Positions 44,152-57,759 of a stretch of DNA of 64,000 nucleotides are shown one piece after another. The position numbers and the translations under genes are program-made. Under the pieces are notes generated by a model that was not told the DNA's origin, did not search any database, and was given only the letters and a program-made list of their open reading frames with translations. Origin of the DNA: Lepraria neglecta (taxonomy: Eukaryota > Ascomycota > Lecanoromycetes > Lecanorales > Stereocaulaceae); assembly GCA_033220425.1 (NCBI GenBank), contig CM065650.1, forward strand, positions 4,092,001 to 4,156,000. The letters are read 5' to 3'. Numbering within the stretch: position 1 is the stretch's first letter; every line of letters begins with the position of its first letter.

Positions 44152-45144
44152 GGCTGCTATTCGTTTCTTTGCGGCTGGGGTCTTTTTGGGCTGTCGGGGA
44201 AATGGAGGAATGCTTTTGGAATTGACCAATTCGAGAGTTCGGAGAGGAGCGAGCCCCCAGCTATTATAATCTTGGCCTCGAATGGTCCACATCCCTCGTC
44301 AGCTTCTGATATCATGTATCAAGCCAAATGTTTCAGCCATCAGCCGTACAGACAGAAAATGTGAGACATGCATTGACAAGTTTCAGTGCCACCTGTTCAT
44401 GGAGCCAGCGTCCATACCATTGTTTGTATCAGAACTTGCAGATGATGCTTTAGCGGGCCCTTTCGAGCGTTAAAGCCCCCTTCCGGGGCGCTGTAAGCCT
44501 GCCTCCGAAGAAACGGATTCGTAGAATGTCTCACTTGTGCCACAAAAAGATTAGGAAAATCGCTAGGAGTGCCCAAAAGGGCATGGCTTGGCGATCAGCC
44601 AGGTCGATGGTCGTATATGCCCAAAGGCTACTGATGGGGTTTCGTGGGGTAAGGCACCATGTACCTTGATACATGCCAATAAGGGTCTTGAGTCACATAA
44701 TGGGGGTAACCAGGTATATAGATATCCTGTTAGCATGCGCGTTCATATGCACGTATCAGTCTAGCGTTACTGATATCTGGACTTGCAACTGCCGCTTGAC
44801 TGCATGTTGCGGACACTACCTTAGACGCGTGGGGTAGCGCTTTTAGAAAAGCAATCGGCTCGCCGGTATATCTTCAATGGACAAGACGTCGTTGGTCAAT
44901 TCTATTGTTGATATGATAGCGAAAGTTGGGTAATCGAAACGCAGAGAGTGACATCCTGAGCTCCTGAAGCCTCGCGAAGTGCCCTAAAGCGAGAGCCTGC
45001 AAGCAATCAATTTCAACATTTTCATTTTGCTTGAGCACGAAAAACACACTGAGGGGGTCTTCTTCCATCGTATCGAAAAAGCAATAATATGTACATCTCA
45101 CTCACCCGACCTCCAATTTGTACACAAGAATTCTCTTCAAGTCC
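44152..45144. other. Upstream of copy 2 and downstream of the dehydrogenase
   Basis: This stretch contains the upstream half of the second duplication unit (to about 44800), then the 3' flank of the dehydrogenase gene. No further gene is recognised. Confidence 0.45.
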
Positions 45145-46965
45145 TCAACTATGCGTTGGCATCTCGACATTCGCCTTCGCAGCCACAGCGTCCTCTGCTT
45201 TCCACAAACTAGTCACAGTCTTCGTCTGTGTGTAGAAACTGATCCCACTTTTCCCATAAAACGTATTCGCACCGCCGCCAGCCACGCTCTTCTTATTTCC
45301 CGTGAACGAAAACATCGGAAGCGGGACTGGGATGGGCACATTGACGCCGACCTGTCCAGCTTCGATTTCTTTCTGGAAGCGACCAGCTGAGCTGCCGCTG
45401 CGGGTGAAAATGGCTACACCATTTCCGTACTCGTTTGCATTGATTAGGTTGATGGCGTCGTCCATGGTCTCGACGTTCAAGCACACGAGAACAGGGCCGA
45501 AGATTTCTTCTTTGTAGCATTTCATATGCGGTTTCACGTTTGCTATCACTGTTGGGCCAATCTGCAGGATGTCAATTAGCCTTCCGGGCAAGGAATCGCA
45601 ATAGCATGATTAAGACTCACCCAGTTCCCATTAGGATATTTCTCAGGCTTGTAGCCTCGACCATCAAGGAGAATAGTCGCACCCTCCTCCTCTGCGCTCG
45701 TAATGATACTTTCAATTCTCTCTCTGCTCTGCGAGCTGATCAAAGGCCCGAGATCCGCACCTTCTTCAAAGCCACCATTGACATTGAGTTTCTTCGCTCG
45801 TTCCGCAACTTCAGGAAGCCAATCTTTCGTCTCGCCAACCATGACCAGGGCACTCAATGCCATGCATCTTTGACCTGCTGCACCAAAAGCAGCTCCGGCA
45901 ATTGAATTCAATGCCTGGTTCTTATTGCAGTCTGGCAACACCGCCGCGTGGTTCTTTGCTCCTAAATTGGCTTGAACGCGCTTGCCCTTGGCTGAGCCGC
46001 GAGTGAAGATGTATTCGCCGGCTTTATTGCTGCCGACGAAGCTGATGGCTTTGATGGCTGGTTCGTCGATAATGAAGTCGACTGTCTTTGCTGATCCGTG
46101 GACTATGTTGATTACTCCGTCTGGATATCCAGCTTCTCGTGCAAGCTCGGCTAGTATCATTGCTGCGCCGGGATCTCGCTCGGAGGGTTTGAGGATGAGG
46201 GTGTTGCCTGTTATGGTGGCAATGGGAATGGACCATAGGGGTATCATAGCCGGGAAGTCTGTCATAATGGTCAATTGCTGCGTCAAAGAGTTGAAGTTTA
46301 TATATATAATACTTACTGAAAGGACATATAGCAGCCACAACCCCCAATGGCTCCCTATAATTTCTCGTCTCCATATCCTTCGCAACCTCCAGCACCTCTC
46401 CAGTCAACTGAGTCGTAATTCCACAAGCCGTCTCCGCAACCTGCAGGCCCCTCAGCACATCACCCTTCGCATCCGCAAACGTCTTTCCTTGCTCCAGCGT
46501 AATGCTCGCAGCTAATCTATCCCAATGCTGCCGTATAAGCGCGACGTATTTGAACATGATTTGCTGCTTGGCGAGGAGGCTTACGGCTTTCCATGCTGGG
46601 AAAGCTTTCTGTGCGCTCACAACCGCTGCATTGAGCTCTTCATCTGTGCTTTGGGGGACGCGGGTAACAAGGTTGTTTGTCGCTGGGTCGAAGAGATCTA
46701 TCCATGATGTGGCTTTCGAGTTGACGAACTGGTTGTCGAGGAAGTTTTGGGTATTGCCGGGACAGGATATCTGCTCGTGGCTCGTGGGGTAGACATCTGG
46801 GGCACCTACTGTAGCAGTTGCCGGGGATGCTTGGAGGCGTTTTGTGGATATGTGAAGCCGTCTTCTAGCTATCGAAGATGTTGGCTGGATCCTCGGGTAG
46901 AGGCATGTTAACGGTCGAGCTTTCAAGCATGATGCTGCTCTGAACACGGCCCTGGAAGTGGCCAT
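45145..46965 (-). CDS. Methylmalonate-semialdehyde dehydrogenase (acylating), mitochondrial
   Basis: This CoA-acylating aldehyde dehydrogenase (ALDH6 family) converts methylmalonate semialdehyde to propionyl-CoA in valine and pyrimidine catabolism. Three exons fit: 46965-46317, 46258-45621 and 45561-45145, giving 567 residues. The amino end is a mitochondrial presequence ([18 protein letters not shown], then [11 protein letters not shown]). Conserved blocks include [40 protein letters not shown], the NAD/CoA region [20 protein letters not shown], the catalytic-Cys motif [17 protein letters not shown] at about residue 346, and [20 protein letters not shown] near the end. Nothing is disrupted. 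Confidence 0.95.
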
Positions 46966-47357
46966 CTTCGCTATATTACCGCATTTACTGAACCATATGA
47001 AAGTCCTCAAATGGATTTCGAAGAAGAGGCAATGGAAATGTCAAAGAAATTCAATGCTTAGCTGTTGTGTTAAGCCCAAGAAGCGTGATGTCAAATTTGT
47101 TGCTCCGAGGTACCAGCGGGGCTTTTGCGGGGAAGCTGGGAGCGGCCAGATTCCATGGCAAATGGAAGCTAGCCGGCTTATCCGTTCCAAGCCGCTTCAG
47201 CAACTTCTAGGGAGCTTTGGGGGGCGGTCGACCTAAAGCTTCGAGTTGAAGCTCCCTGAAAGGGACATTAAGGCCCCTAGGAGCTACCCTATCACAAGTA
47301 CATTTCTGCTCAAGGTTTGAACGCCTGGTGATGCTATACTCTGCTCGAAGTCCTCAC
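46966..47357. other. Between the dehydrogenase and COQ6
   Basis: This stretch of about 390 bases contains the dehydrogenase promoter. AGGGAGCTT at about 47207 and AAGCTCCCT at about 47254 can pair as an imperfect hairpin. No gene is recognised. Confidence 0.4.
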
Positions 47358-48903
47358 TCACAATCCCCCAGCCTGCCTCATAAACCACCCTTTCAAGCCC
47401 AAATCTCCAAGCGCATCCACAGCCCTCAGACCCAACCCTCTGAAAGGAACCACTGGCCCACTCTTCACAGAATAAAGCCAATGCAATTTATCCACCGCCC
47501 CCAGCAATCTATTATTTCGCATCCACATATCGCTATTATATTTATCCAAACAATTCATCTCACTGCCAATATCCGCTCCATGGGTGACCGCATACTCAAT
47601 TGCTGATGCCAGGGATTTGGAGTCCGCGAGACCCATATTCAATCCTTGCCCGGCGAGCGGGTGGATGGTGTGTGCTGCGTCGCCGATTAGGGCGGTCCGA
47701 TGGGTGGTGTATGATGAGGCGTGCCGCAGGCGCAGTGGGAAGGAGGCTATCGAGCTTTCTTGGACAGACGTGACAGAGGCTGGTATGTCGCCGTTTGCTT
47801 CTGCGCTGGTGTTGGGGGAGACAGACTCCCGCCATTGTAGCTCGCTCAGCTGGCCAGAGGAGAGGGTGAACATGTAATCCAAGTCTACGACGGAGAGTCG
47901 AAATGCCGCATTGACCATAGCTATAAAGTCTTCGATGTTTAAGGATTTCAATCGCGCCGCTTGTGTTGGTGTAGTCGTCCATACTAGAGAGGCGTAGGGG
48001 CCGGGGAGGGCGAGCAGGGCTATTGGTCCTGTGGGTAGGAAGCGCTGGTAAGCTGTCACGCCGCGAGGGTTCTCAGGGTTATGGCTAGACTCTGATGACA
48101 ATTTGAGCGTAGCGACTACCCCATGCCGATCGTAGTCCCAACCGCGTGTTTGTATGCCTGCGAATGTCCGGACAGGACTGTTCAAGCCATCAGCGCCGAC
48201 GAGAAGGCGAGCAGCTATAGTATGCTTGGAGGAGAGCGTGACATGTGGATACGAAGAGAGGTTGAGAGATGCATGTTCTGGGGCTGGAGAAGACGGCGGA
48301 GGCCCGAGGTGTACATCAGTAATAGACGTTTTGTCAAGCAGTGAAATTGGCTCCAAAGAGTCTAATCGAGCAAGTAGAGCACGAATAATGTTCTGATTCT
48401 CCGTCATATGAGCGATGGCAGGCTCAGGCGCAGGACTGTCGAAAGAAATACAAGATGTAGAGGACAGGCCATCCCATACGCGCATATGTTGATATGGCTG
48501 GACACGAGAGGTATCAATGTGAGACCATGCTCCAATCTGCGACAGAAAGGACTGAGAGGAGGGCGTGAGGGAGCTGGCGCGATTGGAGTATTGGTCTGGA
48601 GGAAGATGCCATTTTCGGGCTCGATCGAGATCTTGGGACTCGACGAGGGCGAGCCTGAGGTGCGAGGTGGCCTTTGAAGAACCTGAATTCATGTCAGTCA
48701 AATATTTCAGAAGGTCTAGAAGATGAACTCGTACGCAATGCTGTGAGTAGACTGAGGCCTGCTGGTCCTCCGCCTACGCAGACTACATCGTAGATATCTA
48801 GCGAAGCCGCAGTCGCGAATTTCCTTGACCGTAGCTTCAGCGACCTGGAACATGAGGAGCATATATATGGTCTCAAAGCCTTTGAGGGGTTGCCAATGGG
48901 CAT
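47358..48903 (-). CDS. COQ6: Ubiquinone biosynthesis monooxygenase COQ6
   Basis: COQ6 is the flavin monooxygenase that hydroxylates C5 of the ubiquinone ring on the matrix face of the inner mitochondrial membrane. Two exons, 48903-48735 and 48682-47358, give 497 residues. A presequence (SCSRSLKLRSRKFATAASLD) precedes the FAD-binding YDVVCVGGGPAGLSLLTAL. The middle has LLVGADGLNSPVRTFAGI (DG motif), and GDAAHTIHPLAGQGLNMGLA is the second FAD motif. The carboxyl end (WLYSVKSGPVVPFRGLGLRA) is typical of COQ6. The intron falls just after the first FAD motif. It is in tandem with the dehydrogenase; both are mitochondrial enzymes. Confidence 0.94.
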
Positions 48904-49240
48904 TGTGTAGCTTAGTGGAGATTGAAGCTGATCGAAGTCAACATATCGAGACCCTAACGGCTAGCCCTAACTGGACTGTTTGCCACCAAAGGGAGTGAAT
49001 TGCATGGTGCTAGGGATCATGAACAAGGCTTTTCATTGGTCTAAAGCTATAGTAGGAAAGGCAAGTGTAATTTTCGTATCCATACTCGCTCCATCGTCCA
49101 ACCATGCTGTGCAGAGGGGATCCAGAAACGCCAATACTGTGGTATCGAAAACACACGTAGGAAACCCATGATAACAGTCGGAAATACTAGTAAACCTGAG
49201 GAAATGAAGACGTAGGATCATAGGCCATTATAGTTGTAGC
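48904..49240. other. COQ6 promoter and CaM kinase 3' flank
   Basis: No gene is recognised in these 337 bases. Confidence 0.5.
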
Positions 49241-50961
<1,721 letters not shown>

Positions 50962-51558
50962 GTTGGGCACCTAGTAATTGCTCGTGGATAAGATAGGTCG
51001 CACCTGCCTTCTCTTGATAGTAATAGGATTGGAAGAAGATATCGAGGGATTGCCAGCTGAGTCGCAAATATTAAATAAGCTCCTAATGCCGTATAGGAAG
51101 ATGGTCGAGTCGTCTGTAGAGTATGAATAAGAAGGATTGGAGGTCACGAGCGCTGAAGGATGCCTGGGGACGATACGAGGTTGGGCAGCAAGATCAGGTC
51201 AGAACACCTTGATATTTACTGCCAAGCCGTTGCATCCTCTGACTCAAGGGCTAAGATGAGTTTAGGTAGACCAATTAGTATGCAATCGCAATAGGTTGTT
51301 GGTTGAGCTGGAGATACTCATTTGGAACAGGGACAGTTACTCAGCCTTGCGGCTGATCATGGCCCCCACTTAGTGGCACGGATAGCGGGGAAATGCCTAG
51401 ACCCGTGCCAAGACCTGATTGACTGACATTGAGCTCTTGTGGCTTTGTGTTGCGTTCACCTGCCGTGTCTTGAGGATGATGACTTGCATCTTACAACCAC
51501 CCTAAGGAAAAGGCTGAGCGTTCACCATCTTCTCCACAACTTAACAGCATCAGGCACC
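50962..51558. promoter_or_regulatory. Divergent upstream region of CmkA and the small membrane protein
   Basis: About 600 bases lie between divergent starts. No coding sequence or defined site is recognised. Confidence 0.35.
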
Positions 51559-51916
51559 ATGGGTTACGAACTCCACATTATCGTCGCTTTCACCATCTTG
51601 TCCCTTGTTGTAGGTGCCGCTTGGGTTGGAGGCTACCTCGATGCATACCAGAGCAAAGCTCAAGAGGTCGTACTAGACAAAATGGGCGAAAACAAAGCCT
51701 CGTACGGCTTGAAGAGTATGGGCAAATGCCATCAATATCAAAGGTAATGAGCGTAAGCTGATGATGGTCTGTATAGGCGCAATCACAGGCCAGCGAGTCA
51801 CGGAGGACGAAGACGTCAACAAGCTCCAGGACGAGGTGGGCAAAGATGCTGGAGGTGTAGTTGGGAAAGGAGGGATCGGGGAGGGTGTGGGCAACGCACT
51901 GAGCAAGGGGCTTTGA
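51559..51916 (+). CDS. Small single-pass membrane protein (98 aa), function unknown
   Basis: Two exons, 51559-51715 and 51777-51916, joined in phase 1 (GTATGG...ATAG), give 98 residues. The amino end holds one transmembrane helix (IIVAFTILSLVVGAAWVGGY) right after a very short head (MGYELH), followed by a Lys/Glu/Asp-rich, Gly-rich tail (AITGQRVTEDEDVNKLQDEV, then GGVVGKGGIGEGVGNALSKG). The frame continuity across the intron and the clean small exons argue that it is real. I recognise no named family. It could be a type III or tail-out membrane adaptor of ER or mitochondria, but that is speculation. Confidence 0.65.
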
Positions 51917-52582
51917 GGTTATGAATCGAATCAAGACAATACATGGTCATGTTTTCATGAAGCTTTGGTCGGAAAGGTTGCATGGTGTTCTTGTACATAC
52001 TTGCGATGTGGTTGTAGATTCAAACAACACTATCTCATGAAGTTCCCTCGATTATATTTTCTAGTCATCATTGCCTTTTGAAGGATTAAGAAGAGTCAAA
52101 GTCAAGTCTTGGGAAGCAGAACGTGGGAGACCGTGTGACAAACCACTTCGTGCCAAAGAAAATCTCTCAGAAGTGGCTGAAAGGTGACAGTGGGCGCTTC
52201 GGAAGCAGCAACCGTGCCAAAAGACATGTCTCGGGAGCAGTGAGTGGCCGGATTGGGAGGTAACAAACCCGAAAAGTGCCCCTAGACCTCGCTCTTATAA
52301 TCACTTCAGCAATGAACAATTCAATCCAACATTTCCTGATTATTGTAACTCAAGATACCTTAGGAATATATCTGCGCTAAGGAACGACCAAAAATCGGGC
52401 CCCAAGACCTCAAACGTCAACGGACTCGTCAGATCAGGTACACATCATTACGCTTTGTTTCGATACATCATACGTAGCCATCATACCCAAAAACGCTCGC
52501 ATGAACCCAAAGCTTGCTTTTGGGGAATACTACTACTGCAAAGGCCGACGAACATTAGGCTGTGCTTCTCAAACGTTACTTT
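51917..52582. other. Convergent 3' region
   Basis: No gene is recognised. It is the 3' flank of the small membrane protein and of the beta-galactosidase. Confidence 0.5.
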
Positions 52583-55500
52583 TTATACACCGGTAGCTTC
52601 CAAGGTCACGGTGAAATCAAACTCGCGCATCTTCAACTGATACTGCTCCAGTGTATCCGGCCCACAGGAAGCGCTTCCCAAACCGTGGTGGTCGTCATCG
52701 ATTCGGAAGTTGACACCTTTACTGCCTTTGAGCTCATACGGATGCTGGGCCTGGTCTAGGTCTTCTGCCGTATACTTCGACACAGCAAAGTCGAAGCCTG
52801 GTCGACCTGGTCGGCTGTCAGATTGCTCCTTAGGTCGACACACCATATCCCATGATCCCAGGGATGATCTTTTCGAGGAACAGGATTGCGTGTCGGCGGA
52901 TGAGGTCCTCGAGTGCTGCGATGAGACAGCATCGGAATCAGTAGGGCGATGCAAGGTTGCCTTCATGCCAATTCCTCTTTCATCAGTGACCTTTACCCAT
53001 CTCGTCTCCGTTCGATTTCCGTTCTCTTGTGGCATTTCGTAGTTGACCATCATCTCATCCACGTCACGTCTCCATATGCCGATCTTGCCAGCTTCTTTCA
53101 TATCTCGGTAGGTTTGCCCCGGTCCTAGTCCAAACCATTGGACAGTAGTGCGGTCCTCGGGCAGCATCATTTCTAGTCCTATTCTAGGTAAGATGCTAGG
53201 TGTGTTTCTCTGAGGTGATACATGCACATGGATCAATATCTTGCCCTCACTGGAGATTGTGTACGTCGTGGTTGTTTCAAAACCCCAGGCCAGAACTTTC
53301 GGCGCGAGCCAGCTCTTGACAACAATCTCAAAGCTGCCAGACTCCTCAAAATAGTGATGCTCGACTGAGCGCACTTCTTGGGTCATCATATGCACCCTCC
53401 ATCCGCGCCACACATTGGCGGCCCTCGGCTTATCATTATCGGTGGGTGCGCGCCAGAAGGTCAACTTAGGACCAGCATCTTCAGAGATCAGATCTATGCC
53501 TCTATAGCTCCATGTCAAGATTTTGGCCTGGATAGGATCGAAGGCCATTGCCAGATTAGACGTAGAGATCCGCAGGATGCCACCAATCTCACTGATCCTT
53601 GGGGGCGGTAGACTCGGCGAGGGTGGAGCTTTGAACGCCTTCTCATTATTATCAAGACGAAATTCAGCCCATGCAATTTCATGGCCGTATTCAGCCCATC
53701 GCAGTTTTGACTGTGATCTAAATGAGAGCTTCAACCATGTCTCTCGATGACTTAAGTGGAACTTCGTGATGTGCGAAGTAAAAGATCCAATGGAAAACTC
53801 AGAGCCAGCTTCAGATTTGAACGCATCAAGGTTCTCTGTTCCTGAGACAAGTTCTTGCTCCTCGCCACTACTGCATGTTAGCTAAGACATGCCACGAGTG
53901 CAGTCTAGACTTACCTAGGCGAGAAGTGCGAGATTGTCCATGTATATTGTAAGCCGGCTAATGACACGAAATCGAAGCGATTTCGTACAAGCACTGTATC
54001 CTCTTTCATAGTCACTGTAATCGGCTGGTACACTTTCTTCAGCTCGATAAGTCCCGGTCCTGGGAGATGCTCGGAGGTGCACAGTCCATCACAGACAAAG
54101 TTTTTGTCGTTTGGCTCATCGCCAAAGTCCCCGCCGTAGGCGTAGAAGGACTTGCCACTTCCATCGTCAAGCTTCTTTAGAAGCCCATGATTGGCCCATT
54201 CCCAGATGAACCCCCCTTGAAGTCTTCGATATTTGTAGAATGTCTCCTGGTATTCTTTCAGCGCTCCTGGACCATTGCCCATTGCGTGGCCATATTCTTG
54301 AATCAATACGGGCTTCTCTGAGTCTTGGCCCTCTGTGACATGCGCAAGATTAACAAGGTCATCGATCCCATTGTACATAGAGCTGCAGATATCGGAGGCC
54401 ACATAGGGACGACCTCCCTCGTAGTGGACCAGTCGCGTTGTATCAAAGCTCTTAGACCACTGGTACATAGCAACGTGGTTTTTGCCGAACATCGATTCGT
54501 TGCCCAAGCTCCATATGATAACGCTAGGGTTATTCTTGTCGCGCCCCACAAGTTGATGCATCCGGTCTAAATAGGCTCCTTTCCAGGACGGTTTGTCAGA
54601 CATTACCTGGCTGCCGTCGACACCCATGCCATGACATTCCAGATCCGCTTCGTCCATGATCCAAAGACCAATCTCGTTTGCGAAGGCAACGAGAGCAGGA
54701 TGATTCGGGTAATGTGAAGTTCGCACGGCATTGACGTTATGCTGCTTCATCAGTAGGAGATCGTGCTTGATGAAATCTATAGGCACGGCACGACCATAGC
54801 GTGGATGGTGGTCATGACGATTAACGCCTCTGAAAGTGATCGGACGGCCATTGACTTGAACGAGACCTTCCTTCAATTCGACCTTCCTAAACCCTACATC
54901 TTGCACAATCTTTTGTAGAGTATGGCCTTCGGCCGAGAGCGTTATAGACAAGCGATATAGATTTGGATGCTCAGCTGTCCATTTTGAAGGATTCGGGACA
55001 TCGATCTCACAGTCGTGTGAGTTGGCACTAGAGTCCAGATCCCAACTCTGAGGTTTGAGAATTTTGTGCCCAGTTGCATCGAAAAGCTGGAATGTGATTG
55101 TTGCAGATGCTGCGAGCTGAAGCCAACACGATATATCTAGTGTTGCATCTTTGTAGTGGTCATCAAGCCGTGTACGGACAAAGAAGTCTTCGACATGGCC
55201 CTTCTTGGGAAAAGCCAGCAGCGATACATCACGAAATATGCCTGTCGCCCATCAGCTAAGATGTTCCTAGTATATCGAGCGAGCGGCATCATACGAACCA
55301 GACAGCCACCACATATCTTGATCTTCTATGTAACTCCCATCAGACCATTGGTATACCTTGACCCTGAGCGTATTCCTCTGTCTTTCTCCGCCTCTCACAA
55401 CATCACTAATGTCAAATTCAGAAGCATTGCGGCTTCCTTGGCCGTACCCAACCTCTTTCCCATTTACCCAGACATGGTAAGCGCTGTCCACTCCTTCGAA

Positions 55501-55968
55501 TCTAAGTCGATACGCGAAGCCGCCATCGATCTCCCAGTGAGCTGGGATAGAGAAGTCTGTCTCGTACAGCCCAGTTGGATTGTCAGATGGCGGATATGGC
55601 GGATGTGCTGGAAATGGATAATCGAAGTTGGTGTAGTGTGGATGGCCGTAGCCTTGCAGCTGCCTAGCTCGTATTGTCAGAAAGCGAAACTCGAGACTTC
55701 AAATCAACCTGATGGATGAAGCTTACCAATGGCCAGGCACGTCAATCAAACCCCAGGCGTTTTCCTTGTGAGGCGGTGGGTCGGGCTCCAATGGACTGGA
55801 GGCGTAATGGAAACGCCATCTGCCTGAAAGCAATAGGTGCTGCGATGGTAGGAAGTACGCTCGCGGTGGGAGTCTGTTCCGGCAAAAGACATGTTCGGTC
55901 ATGTAATCAGGTGGTTCATTCTCCTTCTCCATAATGCCGCTTTCCCAGAGAGAGCCTGTCATCGCCAT
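52583..55968 (-). CDS. Beta-galactosidase, GH2 family (LacZ type), intracellular
   Basis: This enzyme hydrolyses terminal beta-D-galactosides by a retaining mechanism. Four exons fit: 55968-55727, 55663-55299, 55241-53915 and 53870-52583, giving 1073 residues, the LacZ length. Signatures are CRNRLPPRAYFLP near the start, [58 protein letters not shown], the acid/base Glu in IIWSLGNESMFGKNH (about residue 450), the nucleophile in PVLIQEYGHAMGNGPGALKE (about 520) and the small-chain domain ending FTVTLEATGV. There is no signal peptide, so it is probably cytosolic. The start is the weakest point; an ATG slightly downstream could also serve. Exon 2 ends with an unusual GTTCGT donor. Confidence 0.9.
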
Positions 55969-56760
55969 CTTGCGATGAGTTCTATGCTCACAGAGCTGGC
56001 TTGCGGTGCAAACTTCACACACCAGTACTACTACCTACTCGAGCTAGGCGGCTCCGGCCGCCCAGAACTGTGGCGTCCGGGGAAGCTCCCGGGGGCTAGT
56101 ATACTGAGCTACATCATCTAAACCTCTCTACCTTCAGACGGGCAGCATTCATTCGTACAGTTCGTGGCGTAGGGATTTGAGCCTCGATTCTTTCGCGAAG
56201 AAGCCCGCCTCGTGTGGAGTGCAAACTAGTCGACCAGCACGACCGAAAATTTGCTTTCGAGAGGTCTTGGAACTCGCTCCACCAAGTTGATGAAATATAT
56301 TCGTTCAATCATATGAAAAACCCGTCTCTGGTTGCTAAAGCTAACATACTTGGTGCTTTCAATTCCGTTTGACGCGGTTACTTTGCGCTCGCACATGTTG
56401 GCTCTTGCGGCTACAAGATTTCCTGATTGATTCCTTCAAGTGCATGTGGCTTTCCTTGTATGCTCAAAAATTTCTTCCATTGTCGGAAGGAGTAGTGAAT
56501 TATATTGGACGTCTTGATAGAACCTTCAAATGATAAGAGCTCAGCGTTAAAAGTTAATTGAACATCATTCGAATGACCTTCCTTATTAGGTCCAGACAGT
56601 CCCGCCACAGAGATGCATAAGCCCTACCGCTCAATATATCGCACCTTTGTCAACTACTCTTCCTTGTCGATCTGTCTCGTACGATGGTCATATATCATTC
56701 GTCTAACCAGTCGGGTCTTCAGCAGACTTTGCAATTCTTAACACTCCCTCAATATATTAT
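55969..56760. other. Divergent upstream region, no gene recognised
   Basis: About 790 bases lie between the beta-galactosidase start and the acetyltransferase start, with only short open frames. Confidence 0.45.
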
Positions 56761-57446
56761 ATGACCATGAACTACTCTCCCTCCACCGCATTCTCCCTCA
56801 CAGAAGCCCTAGAATCCGAAATCCCCTCCCTCGTCCGAATCCACATCGCCGCTTTCGCACTCGATAACTCATCCCGTCTCATGTTCAAAAACAATGCCAC
56901 TCAGAAAGAAAGCTGCAGGAGATGCTCCAGGCTCAGATATCGGATCCAAACTACGCAGTAATCAAAGCCGTAGATAAGGACACAGACGAGATATTCGGAT
57001 GGTTAGGCTGTGGTTGGATTGGATACGCAAAGTCACAAGGGAAAGATAAGATTGACGAACTCGGAAAGCCGCCGGTAAAGGGCGAGAGCGCCTTACAAGA
57101 AGTCTTGCGGAAGGACTTTATCAAGGTACAGAGTGAGTGGATGGCTGGCAAGAAATACATATATATTGGCACGCTGGTCACGGATCCGGCTCATCAGGGT
57201 AAAGGCGTTGGTACAGCCTTAGTGCATTGGGCCACGTCAAAGGCGGATGACAGTCACATACCATGTTGGCTGCAGAGCTCACCCGTTGCACATCCATTGT
57301 ATTATCGAGCGGGTTTTAGAGACGTTGGGAGCCTGGAAATCGACTTGAGAGAATTCGTTCCAGGTGCAAAGGGTGGAAAGTGGGGATGGGGACCGTTTGA
57401 GTTTCGACACATGCTGCGGCTGCCGGAGGATAGGGACAAGCTTTGA
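56761..57446 (+). pseudogene. GNAT-family N-acetyltransferase with one frameshift
   Basis: GNAT enzymes transfer acetyl from acetyl-CoA to amines or protein N-termini; the substrate here is unknown. The amino part (ALESEIPSLVRIHIAAFALD, then SRLMFKN) is in one frame from 56761 (or the Met at 56767). The rest is in a second frame (LQEMLQAQISDPNYAVIKAV to the stop at 57444-57446), with the acetyl-CoA motif VTDPAHQGKGVGTALVHWAT and AHPLYYRAGFRDVGSLEIDL. The two frames meet between about 56885 and 56915, next to a run of five A, and the space is too short for an intron. Either the gene is newly broken or the assembly lacks one base. The downstream frame alone, from the Met at 56922, keeps the whole catalytic core. 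Confidence 0.65.
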
Positions 57447-57759
57447 CCAATTTCCCGTTGTCGTCTGTTATGGACATCTTGCCTAAGGATTTAGGTTGGC
57501 GTTGAGGATGGCGGTCATCACAGTGGAGTGATGATAAACAGAGGACCCTGAGATTTTTTGAATTTCCATTTTCATTGAAAATTGGACCAAAGGTTGTCAA
57601 AGGTTGTATTGGATAGATTCTAGAGCATGAAAAGCTACAAAATTTTGATCTTAGAATCTGAGAAAGCCCTTGGGCTACATAACCAGTCATGCCTCCTTAT
57701 GATTGAACTGTAACGCCATTTGCTATGCAATATCAAGCTCCCCGCCGGAATGTGATGGA
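57447..57759. other. Convergent 3' region
   Basis: No gene is recognised in about 310 bases between the acetyltransferase and UBA3. Confidence 0.5.

Larger units (their letters stand above)
42615..44800 (-). repeat. Tandem duplication, unit about 1.18 kb
   Basis: Beyond the two peptide genes, upstream flanks also match at the same offset. GTGCCCGAAAGGGCAGGGCT near 43400 corresponds to GTGCCCAAAAGGGCATGGCT near 44572, and CTGAACTTACAACTG near 43600 corresponds to CTGGACTTGCAACTG near 44778. Offsets of 1170-1185 bases at four points indicate one duplication event including promoter sequence. Divergence outside the conserved blocks is high, so it is old. Confidence 0.55.

Noticed and set aside
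47207-47262. Hairpin AGGGAGCTT/AAGCTCCCT considered as a terminator
   Set aside because: Fungal pol II termination does not rely on such hairpins, and the position is upstream of the dehydrogenase start rather than after a gene.
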